Below are positions 39,790-47,813 of a DNA stretch of 64,000 bases, piece after piece. The position numbers and the translations under genes are program-made. This stretch comes from Actinoplanes philippinensis (GTDB taxonomy: Bacteria; Actinomycetota; Actinomycetes; Mycobacteriales; Micromonosporaceae), in NCBI RefSeq assembly GCF_900113015.1, contig NZ_FONV01000005.1:558001-622000 (forward strand), read 5' to 3'. The notes under the pieces were generated by a model. It did not search any database, was not told where the DNA came from, and saw only the letters and a list, made by a program, of their open reading frames with translations. Positions within the stretch are counted from its first letter, which is position 1; the number at the start of each line of letters is the position of its first letter.

Positions 39790-40556
39790 ACGGCCTGGAT
39801 CAGGTAGACGACGGCCAGCGCGACGGCGAGGGCGCCGAGCAGGAAGCGCAGCGCCGCCTCCGGGAGACGCCGCTGCATCCGCGCGCCCAGGTAGCCGCCG
39901 ATCAGGCCACCGGCGCCACAGAGCAGCCCCAGGGTCCAGTGCGGGGCGATCTCGGCGGCGCCGGCGGTGAGGGCGATCAGGCCGTACGTGCCGGCACCCG
40001 CCACCGACGTGACGAAGGTGGACGCCAGGGCGGCGGGGGCGACGGTGGCCATCGGGATGCCGCTGCCGGCCAGGATCGGCCCGAGCAGCGAGCCGCCGCC
40101 GATGCCGTAGACGCCGCCGATCACCCCGACGCCCAGCCCGAGCCAGCCGATCGGCAGGTCACGGGCACGCCGCGGCGCGGGGGCGGGACGGACCGCGCGC
40201 AGGCACAGCCACAGGCCGAGGGGCAGCAGCACCGCCGCCACGACGACCCGGAACACCCGCGGGCCGGGCAGCGCGAACACCCGCAGGAAAGCCCCGATCA
40301 CCACGCCGGGCAGGGCGCCGGCGATCAGCAGCCGGGTCAGCGGCCGGTCGAACCCACCCTGCCGCAGGTAGCGCAGCAGCGCGCCGGGGCCGGCCACCAC
40401 GTTGTAGAGCAGGTTGGTCGGGGTGACCGCCGGGTTGGGCACGTGCAGCACGCTGAGCTGGACCGGCAGCAGGAACACCGCGCCGGAGACCCCGACCGGC
40501 GCGGTCACCACCGACAGGAGGAAGCCGGCCAGGAATCCGACAATCCCTATTTCCAT
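39786..40556 (-). CDS. TauE/SafE-family membrane exporter
   Basis: A 256-residue protein with 7-8 hydrophobic helices. The two repeated halves each carry the family motif: APVGVSGAVFLLPVQL near residue 20 and GVYGIGGGSLLGPIL near 148. The latter is the G-x-G-G-G signature of sulfite/organosulfonate exporters. Substrate unknown. Divergent from the ECF sigma gene. Confidence 0.88.
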   Translation of the reverse strand: MEIGIVGFLAGFLLSVVTAPVGVSGAVFLLPVQLSVLHVPNPAVTPTNLLYNVVAGPGALLRYLRQGGFDRPLTRLLIAGALPGVVIGAFLRVFALPGPRVFRVVVAAVLLPLGLWLCLRAVRPAPAPRRARDLPIGWLGLGVGVIGGVYGIGGGSLLGPILAGSGIPMATVAPAALASTFVTSVAGAGTYGLIALTAGAAEIAPHWTLGLLCGAGGLIGGYLGARMQRRLPEAALRFLLGALAVALAVVYLIQAV

Positions 40557-40692
40557 GATCGAGAAAGTAGCCTACGTCGCTGATATCCGCGTCTCACCGG
40601 CCGAACAGCCCTTGCCCCGGACCGGGCACGATCTCTACCGTCGTCCGGTCTGGCGGAACGTCGTCCGATCCGGGAGAACGAGGAGGTGTGCC

Positions 40693-41193
40693 GTGCGCGA
40701 CGACGCCTTCCACGCGTATTTCGAGCGGCATCACGCCTCGCTGTCGCGTCTGGCGTACCTGATGACCGGCGAGTCCGAGGTCGCCGACGATCTGGCCGCC
40801 GACGCGCTGACCGAGGTGTGGCGGCACTGGGAGCGGGTGACCGCCGCCGACGACCCGGTCGCCTACGGTCATGGCATCGTGATGAACCTGGCCCGTAACT
40901 GGGTACGCCGCCGCAGCCGGGAGCGCCTGCTGTCGTTCGGGTCGCTGCGCCGCGGCCGCGACACCGACGTGCCGGCCGTCCTCGACGTCCGGGGCGCGCT
41001 GCGCCGGCTCCCGCACCGGCGGCGTGCCTGCGTGGTGCTGCGCTACGCCTTCGACCTCCCGGAGCGTGAGGTCGCCGCGGTCCTGGGCATCTCCGTCGGC
41101 GCGGTGAAGAGCTCGACCTCTCGCGGCGCGAAGCAGCTTGCCGAGCTGTTGGGGGACCACGTCCGCATCGACGGCTGGGAGGCGGCCCGGTGA
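40693..41193 (+). CDS. ECF sigma factor, SigE/SigM-like
   Basis: A 166-residue group 4 sigma factor. Region 2 runs from FHAYFERHHASLSRLAYLMTGESEVADDLAADALTEVWRHWE to about residue 55. Region 4 (RRLPHRRRACVVLRYAFDLPEREVAAVLGISVGAVKSSTSRG) is the helix-turn-helix. GTG 40693 has aggagg at 40681-40686. The next gene overlaps by GTGA and encodes a single-pass membrane protein, the usual regulator arrangement. The upstream region has a direct repeat cgtcgtccg (two copies 22 bp apart) that could belong to its promoter. Confidence 0.9.
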   Translation: MRDDAFHAYFERHHASLSRLAYLMTGESEVADDLAADALTEVWRHWERVTAADDPVAYGHGIVMNLARNWVRRRSRERLLSFGSLRRGRDTDVPAVLDVRGALRRLPHRRRACVVLRYAFDLPEREVAAVLGISVGAVKSSTSRGAKQLAELLGDHVRIDGWEAAR

Positions 41194-42041
41194 GGCTCTC
41201 CGACGATCAGATCCGGGCGGCGCTGCGGGCCGAGGCCGCGGCGCACGAGCCCGACCGCGACGCCATGCTCGACCGGATCACCATGGCCGCCATGCACGAC
41301 ACCGGCACCGGCCGCCGCCGCGCCCACGTGCCGGGCGCCCGCCGTGGCCCGCGCGTCCGGATGGCCGCCGTGGTGGCCGCGGTCGTGACGGTCTTCGGCG
41401 GCGGCGGTGTCGGCACGTGGGCGCTGGCCGGCTCGGACGACCGTGACGAGGCCGCTCCGGCCCCGTCGATCGCCCCGGCGACGACCACCGCCACACCTGT
41501 CGTCACCGACCCGGTGAGCATCGAGCCGTCCACGCCCGGCGCCACGACGACTCCCGTCAGGCCGCCGACGAGCAGGCCTGCCCCGAGCCGGACCAGCGCG
41601 GCCCCGTCGCCGTCACCGGTCAAGGGGCAGCCCGGCTTCACCCGGGTCAGCCAGGGCCCGCTCTGGTCGGACGGGTCGGTCGATCCGGACAGCGGCGACA
41701 CCCAGGGCGCGAGCATCGTCACGCTGAAGACCACCGAGGAGCTGACCGCCCTGGAGGTGGTGATCCGGGTGGCCCGTACCGAGGGGCTGGTGTCCCGCGG
41801 CGGCACGAAGCAGGCTCCCGGCGGCAGCGTCAGCACCACTGTCACCGAGGAGCCGGGGGCCTTCCTCTACCGGTTCACGCTCTCCTCGGCGGACCGGCTG
41901 GCCCCGGGCACCTACACGTTCACAGCGAAGTACGCGTACCCGCCGGGCGGGCGCAACGCCGGCGGCGACACCTACGAGGCGGTCGCCGCCACGGGCGCCG
42001 CCTCGCTCGACGTGTACGGCAACTTCTTCCCGACGAGCTGA
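41190..42041 (+). CDS. Membrane-anchored partner of the ECF sigma factor (putative anti-sigma)
   Basis: A 283-residue protein. The cytoplasmic N-terminus (MRLSDDQIRAALRAEAAAHEPDRDAMLDRI) is short, then a transmembrane helix spans about 58-78. A Pro/Thr/Ser-rich stalk to about 145 and an extracytoplasmic beta domain to the end follow. No HxxxCxxC zinc motif is present, so it is not a ZAS-type anti-sigma. The anti-sigma call rests on the GTGA coupling with the sigma gene and on topology. Confidence 0.75.
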   Translation: MRLSDDQIRAALRAEAAAHEPDRDAMLDRITMAAMHDTGTGRRRAHVPGARRGPRVRMAAVVAAVVTVFGGGGVGTWALAGSDDRDEAAPAPSIAPATTTATPVVTDPVSIEPSTPGATTTPVRPPTSRPAPSRTSAAPSPSPVKGQPGFTRVSQGPLWSDGSVDPDSGDTQGASIVTLKTTEELTALEVVIRVARTEGLVSRGGTKQAPGGSVSTTVTEEPGAFLYRFTLSSADRLAPGTYTFTAKYAYPPGGRNAGGDTYEAVAATGAASLDVYGNFFPTS

Positions 42042-42048
42042 CCGGCTC

Positions 42049-43629
42049 TCAGTTCGTCTCCTTGACGTCCTTGAGGGCCAGCGCGGCGATCACGTTCTGG
42101 TCGGCGTTCCACTTCTGCAGGGTGGAGCCGTCGCACGGGGCCACGTAGATCTTGCTGATCTTGTACGTGGTCGGCTGGTAGTAGTCGGGCGGTTCGGCCT
42201 TCGGGTTACGGGGCTGCAGGCAGTAGCCGCCGGTGCCGTCGACGATCTGGTAGCTGGTGGCGTACCTGTTCGTCTCGCCGTACACGGTCCACCGCTGGTT
42301 ACCGGCCCCGGTGCAGCTCTTCGTCGTCACGTACTGGTACAGGTCGGGCGATGACGGGCTGGTGAGGCAGTAGACGGCGCCGTTGTTCGTGGTGATCGTC
42401 CCGGTGGCGTGGTTCTCCGCGGTGCCCGCCTTCGCCGGGTCGAGAGCCGGGTAGCCGTACCGCTGGTTCCACTCGACGTTGGCCGGGTTCGGGTTCTGCT
42501 TGCACGGCCACGCGATCATGTGCACGAAGGTGACGCTCTTCTCGGTGACGTCCAGGCACCGGCCGAACTGGTTGTAGTTGACCAGCTGGCCGACCGCCTG
42601 GCCGGCCGGGGAGGCGGCCATGCCCGCGCCGACCGCGGCGTCCGGCGACCAGCGGCGGGCGTTGACCGAGCTGGTGTTGCAGCCCGACGAGTTGACGAGC
42701 AGGAGCAGCTTGCTGTCCGCGGCGCCGTCGAACTGCCGGTAGAAGCAGGAGCCGTCGGTGTTGGAGCCGGCGGTGAGCTCGGAGCCGACGAACTCGGCAG
42801 AGCCGTTGAAGCTCCACTGCTGCCGGTACAGCGACGGCTTGGTGCCCTGGCACGGCTCGACGGTGACGACGTTGTCGGCGACGTGGGTGAGGCCCGCCTG
42901 CAGGCACATGCCGAGCGGGCGGGACGGTTTCTGCGACGCGACGAGCACGATCTGCAGCGTCTCGGTGTACGCCCACGTCTGCGCGACCGCACCGGGGCTG
43001 CACAGCTGCATGGTGACGGGGGTGGCGCCGTTCGGGTCGCCGGAGCCCGCGTCGATGCAGTAGTCCTTGACGCTGCTGCTGGTCCGGTAGGCGTGGATCA
43101 GCCCGCCGTAGATGTTGGCGTTCGTGGTGTGCAGCACGTAGGTGCCGCTCAGGGTGCGGGTCATGGTGCGGCCACCGGTGACGGCCTTGCCGATCGCGGT
43201 GAACCGGGCGTACGCGGGCACGTACTGCGGGCCGCTGACGGTCACGCAGGAGATGGCGTTGTCGTCGAGCCAGTCGGCGTCCTGCCCCTGCGGGTCGGTG
43301 CGGAAGTAGGCGACCGATACCGTGTACGACGACTCGTTGCCGCCCCCGACGGAGCCGGTGAGCGGGCTGCACGGCAGCTGGGCACGGTCGCCCTCCTCCG
43401 CGCCGGTGATCGCGTTGGCCTTGACGGCGCCGCGCACCTGGGCGAGCCCCACGTCGAGCCCGGCCTGCGCGGCGTGCAGCGCCAGCACCCGCCGGGCGCT
43501 GAGGTTGGAGTCGGTGATCGAGTTGACCACCATGGAGGTGAGCAGGCCGCCCAGGCTCATGCCGACGAGCGTGATCAGCACGGCGATGGGGAGTGACCCT
43601 TCGTCGCCACGGCGGCGCCACAACCTCAT
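42049..43629 (-). CDS. PilX-like minor pilin with ricin-type lectin repeats, cassette 2
   Basis: A 526-residue surface protein. The N-terminus GDEGSLPIAVLITLVGMSLGGLLTSMVVNS is a pilin-like hydrophobic helix without Glu5, followed by an AAQAGLDVGLAQVR helix as in PilX/GspK-like pilins. From about residue 165 the rest is beta-trefoil-like repeats with C-x-D/Q...Q-x-W patterns: CIDAGSGDPNGATPVTMQLC...QTWAY, CLDVTEKSVTFVHMIAWPC...WNQR, YCLQP...LQKWNA. These suggest carbohydrate-binding ricin-type domains. Start ATG 43629 overlaps the upstream stop as ATGA. It is clearly paralogous to the product of 45637-47163. Last gene of the operon. Confidence 0.82.
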   Translation of the reverse strand: MRLWRRRGDEGSLPIAVLITLVGMSLGGLLTSMVVNSITDSNLSARRVLALHAAQAGLDVGLAQVRGAVKANAITGAEEGDRAQLPCSPLTGSVGGGNESSYTVSVAYFRTDPQGQDADWLDDNAISCVTVSGPQYVPAYARFTAIGKAVTGGRTMTRTLSGTYVLHTTNANIYGGLIHAYRTSSSVKDYCIDAGSGDPNGATPVTMQLCSPGAVAQTWAYTETLQIVLVASQKPSRPLGMCLQAGLTHVADNVVTVEPCQGTKPSLYRQQWSFNGSAEFVGSELTAGSNTDGSCFYRQFDGAADSKLLLLVNSSGCNTSSVNARRWSPDAAVGAGMAASPAGQAVGQLVNYNQFGRCLDVTEKSVTFVHMIAWPCKQNPNPANVEWNQRYGYPALDPAKAGTAENHATGTITTNNGAVYCLTSPSSPDLYQYVTTKSCTGAGNQRWTVYGETNRYATSYQIVDGTGGYCLQPRNPKAEPPDYYQPTTYKISKIYVAPCDGSTLQKWNADQNVIAALALKDVKETN

Positions 43630-44222
43630 GAGCTCACTCCCCTGGCCTCGGTGCAGGTGTCCGCGTTGTCGTCGGCAGTCGCGTTGAGCGCGGTGAAGGT
43701 GATGTCGGTGACCCGGCGGGACGCCGCTTCGCCGAGGCCCGCGTCCGAGGTGAAGAAGACCCGCAGCCGCTGGTAGCGGAAGCCGTCCAAGGCGTTGGCG
43801 TCGACCGGGATCACCGTGAACGGCTTCTCCGAGGTGGCCAGCGACGCCAGCGTGGTCCAGGCGGTCGGCGACACCACGCCGGCCTTCTTGGGCCACTTCC
43901 GGCGCTGCAGCTCCCCGGTCGGGGTGTGCAGCCGCAACTGCACACAGGTGTCCACGTCGTCGAGGTTGACCAGGTACTCCACGTAGGAGTCCCCTTCGAC
44001 CACGCCCGGGTCGCTGACGCTCCGGGCGTACCTGATCTCCTGGTCCAGGACCCGGAACGCCGTGGTGACCTGCGTCTGCGCCTCGATCTCGGAATCGGTC
44101 GAGTTGTACGACCGGTAGATCTGCACCACGGCGAGCGTGGTCACCGCGGTGACCACCCCCATCAGGGTCGTCGCGACGATCAGCTCGGCCAGGGTGTACC
44201 CGTCGTCGTCGCGCCGTCCCAT
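43626..44222 (-). CDS. PilW-like prepilin, cassette 2
   Basis: A 198-residue minor pilin. The prepilin peptidase site is DDDG8/YTLAE with Glu at +5, a Tyr instead of Phe at +1, and a following hydrophobic helix (LIVATTLMGVVTAVTTLAVVQIY). The remainder is a beta domain with two distant Cys (DTCVQL, ADTCTEA). The start ATG 44222 shares its A with the upstream stop (TGATG); longer in-frame sequence lies inside the upstream gene. Paralogue of the 47160-47813 product. Confidence 0.85.
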   Translation of the reverse strand: MGRRDDDGYTLAELIVATTLMGVVTAVTTLAVVQIYRSYNSTDSEIEAQTQVTTAFRVLDQEIRYARSVSDPGVVEGDSYVEYLVNLDDVDTCVQLRLHTPTGELQRRKWPKKAGVVSPTAWTTLASLATSEKPFTVIPVDANALDGFRYQRLRVFFTSDAGLGEAASRRVTDITFTALNATADDNADTCTEARGVSS

Positions 44223-45631
44223 CACGTCACCTTCCAGGTCGCGGTCCGGGAGAGCGTGCTGCCGGCCGCGTCCACCACCTTGATCACGACGGCCCAGCTG
44301 CCGGCCTGGGCCGGCGTGCCGCTGACCACACCGGTCGTGCCGTTCATGGTCAGCCCGGGGGGCAGATTGGTGGCGGTGTACGCGTACGGCTGGATGCCGC
44401 CCGCCGCCGCGATCGTGACCGAGGCCGCCGTGCCGAGGGTCAGGCTCTGCGCGGCGACGCTCAGCGACAGTGTCGCGGCCGTGAAGGTGTACGTCTTCGC
44501 GTTCGTCTGCTGGTGGCCGTCGGTCACGGTGATCGTCGAGCTCCACGAGCCGACCCCGGTCGGGGTGCCGGAGACGATGCCGGTGGCCGCGGCCATGGTG
44601 AGGCCGGGCGGCAGGCCGGTCGCCGACCAGACGAGCGCCGGTGATCCGCCGGTCACGGCGAACGTCTTGGTGTACGCGACCCCGCCCTTGATCGTCAGCA
44701 CGGCGGTGTTGCTGGTGCTGATCACCGGGAGCGCCTTGACCTGCCAGCTCCAGGCGACGTAGTCCTGCTGGTCGTAGACGTCGGTGACGACGATCCGGGT
44801 GGCGTACGTCCCGGCCGTGGTCGGGGTGCCGGTGACCCGGCCGGTCGTCGGGCTGATCGTCATGCCGGGCGGCAGGTTCAGCGCCGACCAGACTCGGGCC
44901 CCCTCGCCGCCGGTGGCCGCGAAGTCGAGAGTGACCGGCAGTGTCACGTCGTCGTAGACGATGCTGTCCATCTCGGTGGTCAGGTCGAGCACGCCGGCGC
45001 TGGTGTTGGTGTTGAAGACCGGCTCCTCGGTGCGGCTGCCGATCAGCGACGAGGTGACGTACGAGCAGGTGCCTGCCGGGCAGAGCCGGCCCGGCCAGGT
45101 CACCGCGACGATCACCCGGTAGAACGGGATGACGGCGCTCTTGCCGGCGCCGGCCGCGGCGGACGCCGCGACGCACTCGGAGGCGGTGGCGCTGGGCCGC
45201 ACACAGCTGCCGATGTAGAAGTGCTGCCGGTAGATCAGCCCGTTGAGGGTCTGCTCCAGCGGCGTGGTCGGTAGTTTCGCGGTCGCCCCGGCGCCGTCGG
45301 CCGCGTCGCCGTCGTAGGCGATGTCGGTGACGGCGCTGTCGAGCATGCCGCTCACCGCGTCGAGCGGGGCGGACCACTGCTCGGTGACGCTCTTCCGGTC
45401 GCGGCCGGTGAGGACGGCCGCGACCTTCAGAGCGTGTACGCGTTCCATCGCGTCGTCGGCGAGCTGGATCGCGATCTGCCGGTCGCCGTGCAGGTGCGCG
45501 ATCCGGCTGGACGAGACGAACAGGCTGGTCAGCGAGGCCGTCACGACCATCACGATCATGATCGCCACCACGGTCTCCACCAGGGTGAATCCCGGGTCCC
45601 GGCCCTCCGTGGCCGGAGACGGTCGAGTCAT
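44222..45631 (-). CDS. Prepilin with He_PIG-type Ig domains, cassette 2
   Basis: A 469-residue minor pilin. The cleavage site DPG14/FTLVE with Glu at +5 leads a hydrophobic helix (TVVAIMIVMVVTASLTSLFVSSS). After a 170-residue pilin body (CVRPSATASEC loop) come three tandem Ig-like domains with the putative-Ig signature LPPGLTMNGTTGVVSGTPAQAGSW and variants, reaching the C-terminus. ATG 45631 lies 5 nt after the stop of the preceding lectin pilin. Paralogue of the 47813-49510 product, which has four such domains. Confidence 0.85.
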   Translation of the reverse strand: MTRPSPATEGRDPGFTLVETVVAIMIVMVVTASLTSLFVSSSRIAHLHGDRQIAIQLADDAMERVHALKVAAVLTGRDRKSVTEQWSAPLDAVSGMLDSAVTDIAYDGDAADGAGATAKLPTTPLEQTLNGLIYRQHFYIGSCVRPSATASECVAASAAAGAGKSAVIPFYRVIVAVTWPGRLCPAGTCSYVTSSLIGSRTEEPVFNTNTSAGVLDLTTEMDSIVYDDVTLPVTLDFAATGGEGARVWSALNLPPGMTISPTTGRVTGTPTTAGTYATRIVVTDVYDQQDYVAWSWQVKALPVISTSNTAVLTIKGGVAYTKTFAVTGGSPALVWSATGLPPGLTMAAATGIVSGTPTGVGSWSSTITVTDGHQQTNAKTYTFTAATLSLSVAAQSLTLGTAASVTIAAAGGIQPYAYTATNLPPGLTMNGTTGVVSGTPAQAGSWAVVIKVVDAAGSTLSRTATWKVT

Positions 45632-45636
45632 GGCAG

Positions 45637-47163
45637 TTAGTTCTCCCGGACGTTGGAGATCGGCGTGGCCACGTTGAGGTTGGCCGGCGCGTTCCACTTC
45701 TGCAGCTCGGAGCTGCTGCAGACGCCCACCTTGACCTTGCTGGTGCCGTCCGAGTGGGTGTCCTTCACGGTCGCGTTCAGGTCGGTGGGCTGGAGGCAGT
45801 AGCCCTTGTTGTCGACGATCCGGTAGCTCGTCGCGTAGTTGCCGGTGTCGTGGTAGACGGTCCAGCCGAAGGCACTGGTGTCGTCCTTCGAGGCGTAGGC
45901 CGTCGCGTAGTTGGTGGCGCACTTCTCGACCGTCACGTAGGCGTTGGTGGCGGTGGAGAGCGGCGACTTCATGCAGTACTTGGTGCCGTTCTGGGTGACG
46001 ACGACCGGGCCCTTCTTGGAGATCTCCTTCTTCGTCGCGTCCGGGACCGGGTGCTCCCAGATCTGGTTCCAGTCGACGACGCCGGTCGGGGCCTGCTTGC
46101 AGAACCAGGCGATCATGTACGAGTAGCCGACGTTCTGGTTGGTGACGTCCAGGCAGCGGCTGAACTGGGCGAAGTTGACCAGCTGGTTGGTCTTGTCACC
46201 GGCCATGCCGGCGCCGATCCGCGGGTCCGACCGCCAGACGCTCAGGGTGGTGCTGCCGCCGCACGAGCCGAGGATCAGCGGGGTGCCGACGGTGTTGGCC
46301 GCCTTGAGGTTGATGCAGAAGCTCTCGATGCCCCGGCTGGAGTTGGTCGAGTGGAACTGGCTGTTGCCGTCGAGGCTCCACTGGTAGAGGCCGGTCGGGG
46401 TGCTCGTGTTCGGGCAGCGCTGGAGGGTGACGGCGCTGCCCGAGGCGTGCGGCGTGGCGGCGTACAGGCAGACACCGTCCTCGGCGATCGTGCCGTCGGC
46501 CAGCTTCGTCCCCTCCGAGTTGATCAGCTTGAGGTACAGCTTCTCGGTGTAGGCGAACTGCTGGGTGCTGTTGCCGTTGCACGCCTGCATCACGACGGCC
46601 CGGTCGATCGCGACCGGCATCGACTTGACGTCCATGCAGAGCGTCTTGTCGGTGGACGAGGCGATCCAGATCGATCCGCCGGGGATGTTGTTGTTCGTCG
46701 TGGAGAACTTGTAGGTGGCCGACACCGACCGGGTGCCCGCGGTGCTGACGCCCTCGGAGGTCACGTCGGCGGTCGTCGGCAGGGCGACCAACGGGCATTT
46801 CAGCTCGTCGCCGTCCTGGTCCCGGTAGGTGATCTTCACCTTGTAGAGCAGCTTCTCACCGGTGCCGTCGATCCCGGCGTCGCCCTCGAAGTCGCAGGGC
46901 GGCATGTCCTCCAGCCGGCCGTCGGCGGAGCCGCTCAGGTTGATCTCGGAGGCGGCCCGGACCCGCGCCATCACCGTGTCCAGACCGACCTGAGCGCCGT
47001 TCAGCGCCGTGCTGCGGTCCTTGAAGGAGCGTGTGGTGGTGACCTGGCGCACCACGAGCGGGAGCAGCGCCACTGAGAGGACCAGACCCATGGTGGTCAC
47101 CATGATCGCCATCGGCAGTGATCCCCGGTCGTCGCGGGCGCACCTCATCATTCTTGCTCTCAC
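45637..47163 (-). CDS. PilX-like minor pilin with ricin-type lectin repeats, cassette 1
   Basis: A 508-residue paralogue of the 42049-43629 product, with the same architecture. The N-terminal anchor is GSLPMAIMVTTMGLVLSVALLPLVV without Glu5. A helix of pilin type follows, then trefoil-like repeats (CMDVKSMPVAIDRAVVMQAC...QQFAY, CLDVTNQNVGYSYMIAWFC...WNQIW, YCLQP...LQKWNA) and the conserved ending ISNVREN. GTG 47163 overlaps the upstream stop as GTGA; ATG 47151 is an alternative. The Cys pairs probably form disulfides within each trefoil lobe. Confidence 0.82.
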   Translation of the reverse strand: MRARMMRCARDDRGSLPMAIMVTTMGLVLSVALLPLVVRQVTTTRSFKDRSTALNGAQVGLDTVMARVRAASEINLSGSADGRLEDMPPCDFEGDAGIDGTGEKLLYKVKITYRDQDGDELKCPLVALPTTADVTSEGVSTAGTRSVSATYKFSTTNNNIPGGSIWIASSTDKTLCMDVKSMPVAIDRAVVMQACNGNSTQQFAYTEKLYLKLINSEGTKLADGTIAEDGVCLYAATPHASGSAVTLQRCPNTSTPTGLYQWSLDGNSQFHSTNSSRGIESFCINLKAANTVGTPLILGSCGGSTTLSVWRSDPRIGAGMAGDKTNQLVNFAQFSRCLDVTNQNVGYSYMIAWFCKQAPTGVVDWNQIWEHPVPDATKKEISKKGPVVVTQNGTKYCMKSPLSTATNAYVTVEKCATNYATAYASKDDTSAFGWTVYHDTGNYATSYRIVDNKGYCLQPTDLNATVKDTHSDGTSKVKVGVCSSSELQKWNAPANLNVATPISNVREN

Positions 47164-47813
47164 GGGGTCACTCCTACGCAATAGTCAGTTTTGTACTTAT
47201 TGTCGTCGGTGGTCGTACCGGCGTTCTGTGCGGTGAAGGTGGCGTCGAACGGCATGGTGACGGTGCCGTCCTGCACGTTGAAGTACAGGCGGACCTGGTA
47301 GAACACGGGCTGATAGTCGGCGCCCATGCCGGTGGGGGCGCTGGGCGGGACGCCGGCCTTGTTGCGGGTGAAGGGGTTCGCTCCGGTGATCTGCTTGATG
47401 TTCGACGCCAGCGCCATCGTGGCGTCCTTGGTCGTGCCCCTCGTGGCCCAGGTGGTCAGGCTCAGGTCACCCGTGGTGCTCAGCTTGAGCGCCCGGCACC
47501 CGTCCTGGGTGGCGAACTTGATCGTCCAGGCGCCGTTGACCAGCGCCTCCTGGCCGATCCAGGTCGCGTAGCGGATCTCCCGGTCCATCCGGCGGAAGCT
47601 GTTGTCCAGCTGGTCGCGGACCGCGCCGGTGTTGTCGATCCGCTTGGTGCCCGAGTAGATCTCGGTCACCGCGGTGACGGTGATCAGCGTGACGAAGGAC
47701 AGGATCGTCATCGCGATCACCATCTCGGCGAGCGTGAATCCACTGTCGTCACCACCGGCCAGGCGGGTGCGCAGCCGCTGCCACATTCCGGTCGCCCTTC
47801 TTGTCGCGGCCAT
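47160..47813 (-). CDS. PilW-like prepilin, cassette 1
   Basis: A 217-residue minor pilin with cleavage site DDSG25/FTLAE and Glu at +5, then a hydrophobic helix (MVIAMTILSFVTLITVTAVTEIY). The body carries FRRMDREIRYATW, like the paralogue's FRVLDQEIRYARS, and ends in a Cys-containing segment. The last 30 bp are lower in GC than the surroundings. ATG 47813 shares its A with the preceding stop (TGATG). Confidence 0.86.
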   Translation of the reverse strand: MAATRRATGMWQRLRTRLAGGDDSGFTLAEMVIAMTILSFVTLITVTAVTEIYSGTKRIDNTGAVRDQLDNSFRRMDREIRYATWIGQEALVNGAWTIKFATQDGCRALKLSTTGDLSLTTWATRGTTKDATMALASNIKQITGANPFTRNKAGVPPSAPTGMGADYQPVFYQVRLYFNVQDGTVTMPFDATFTAQNAGTTTDDNKYKTDYCVGVTP

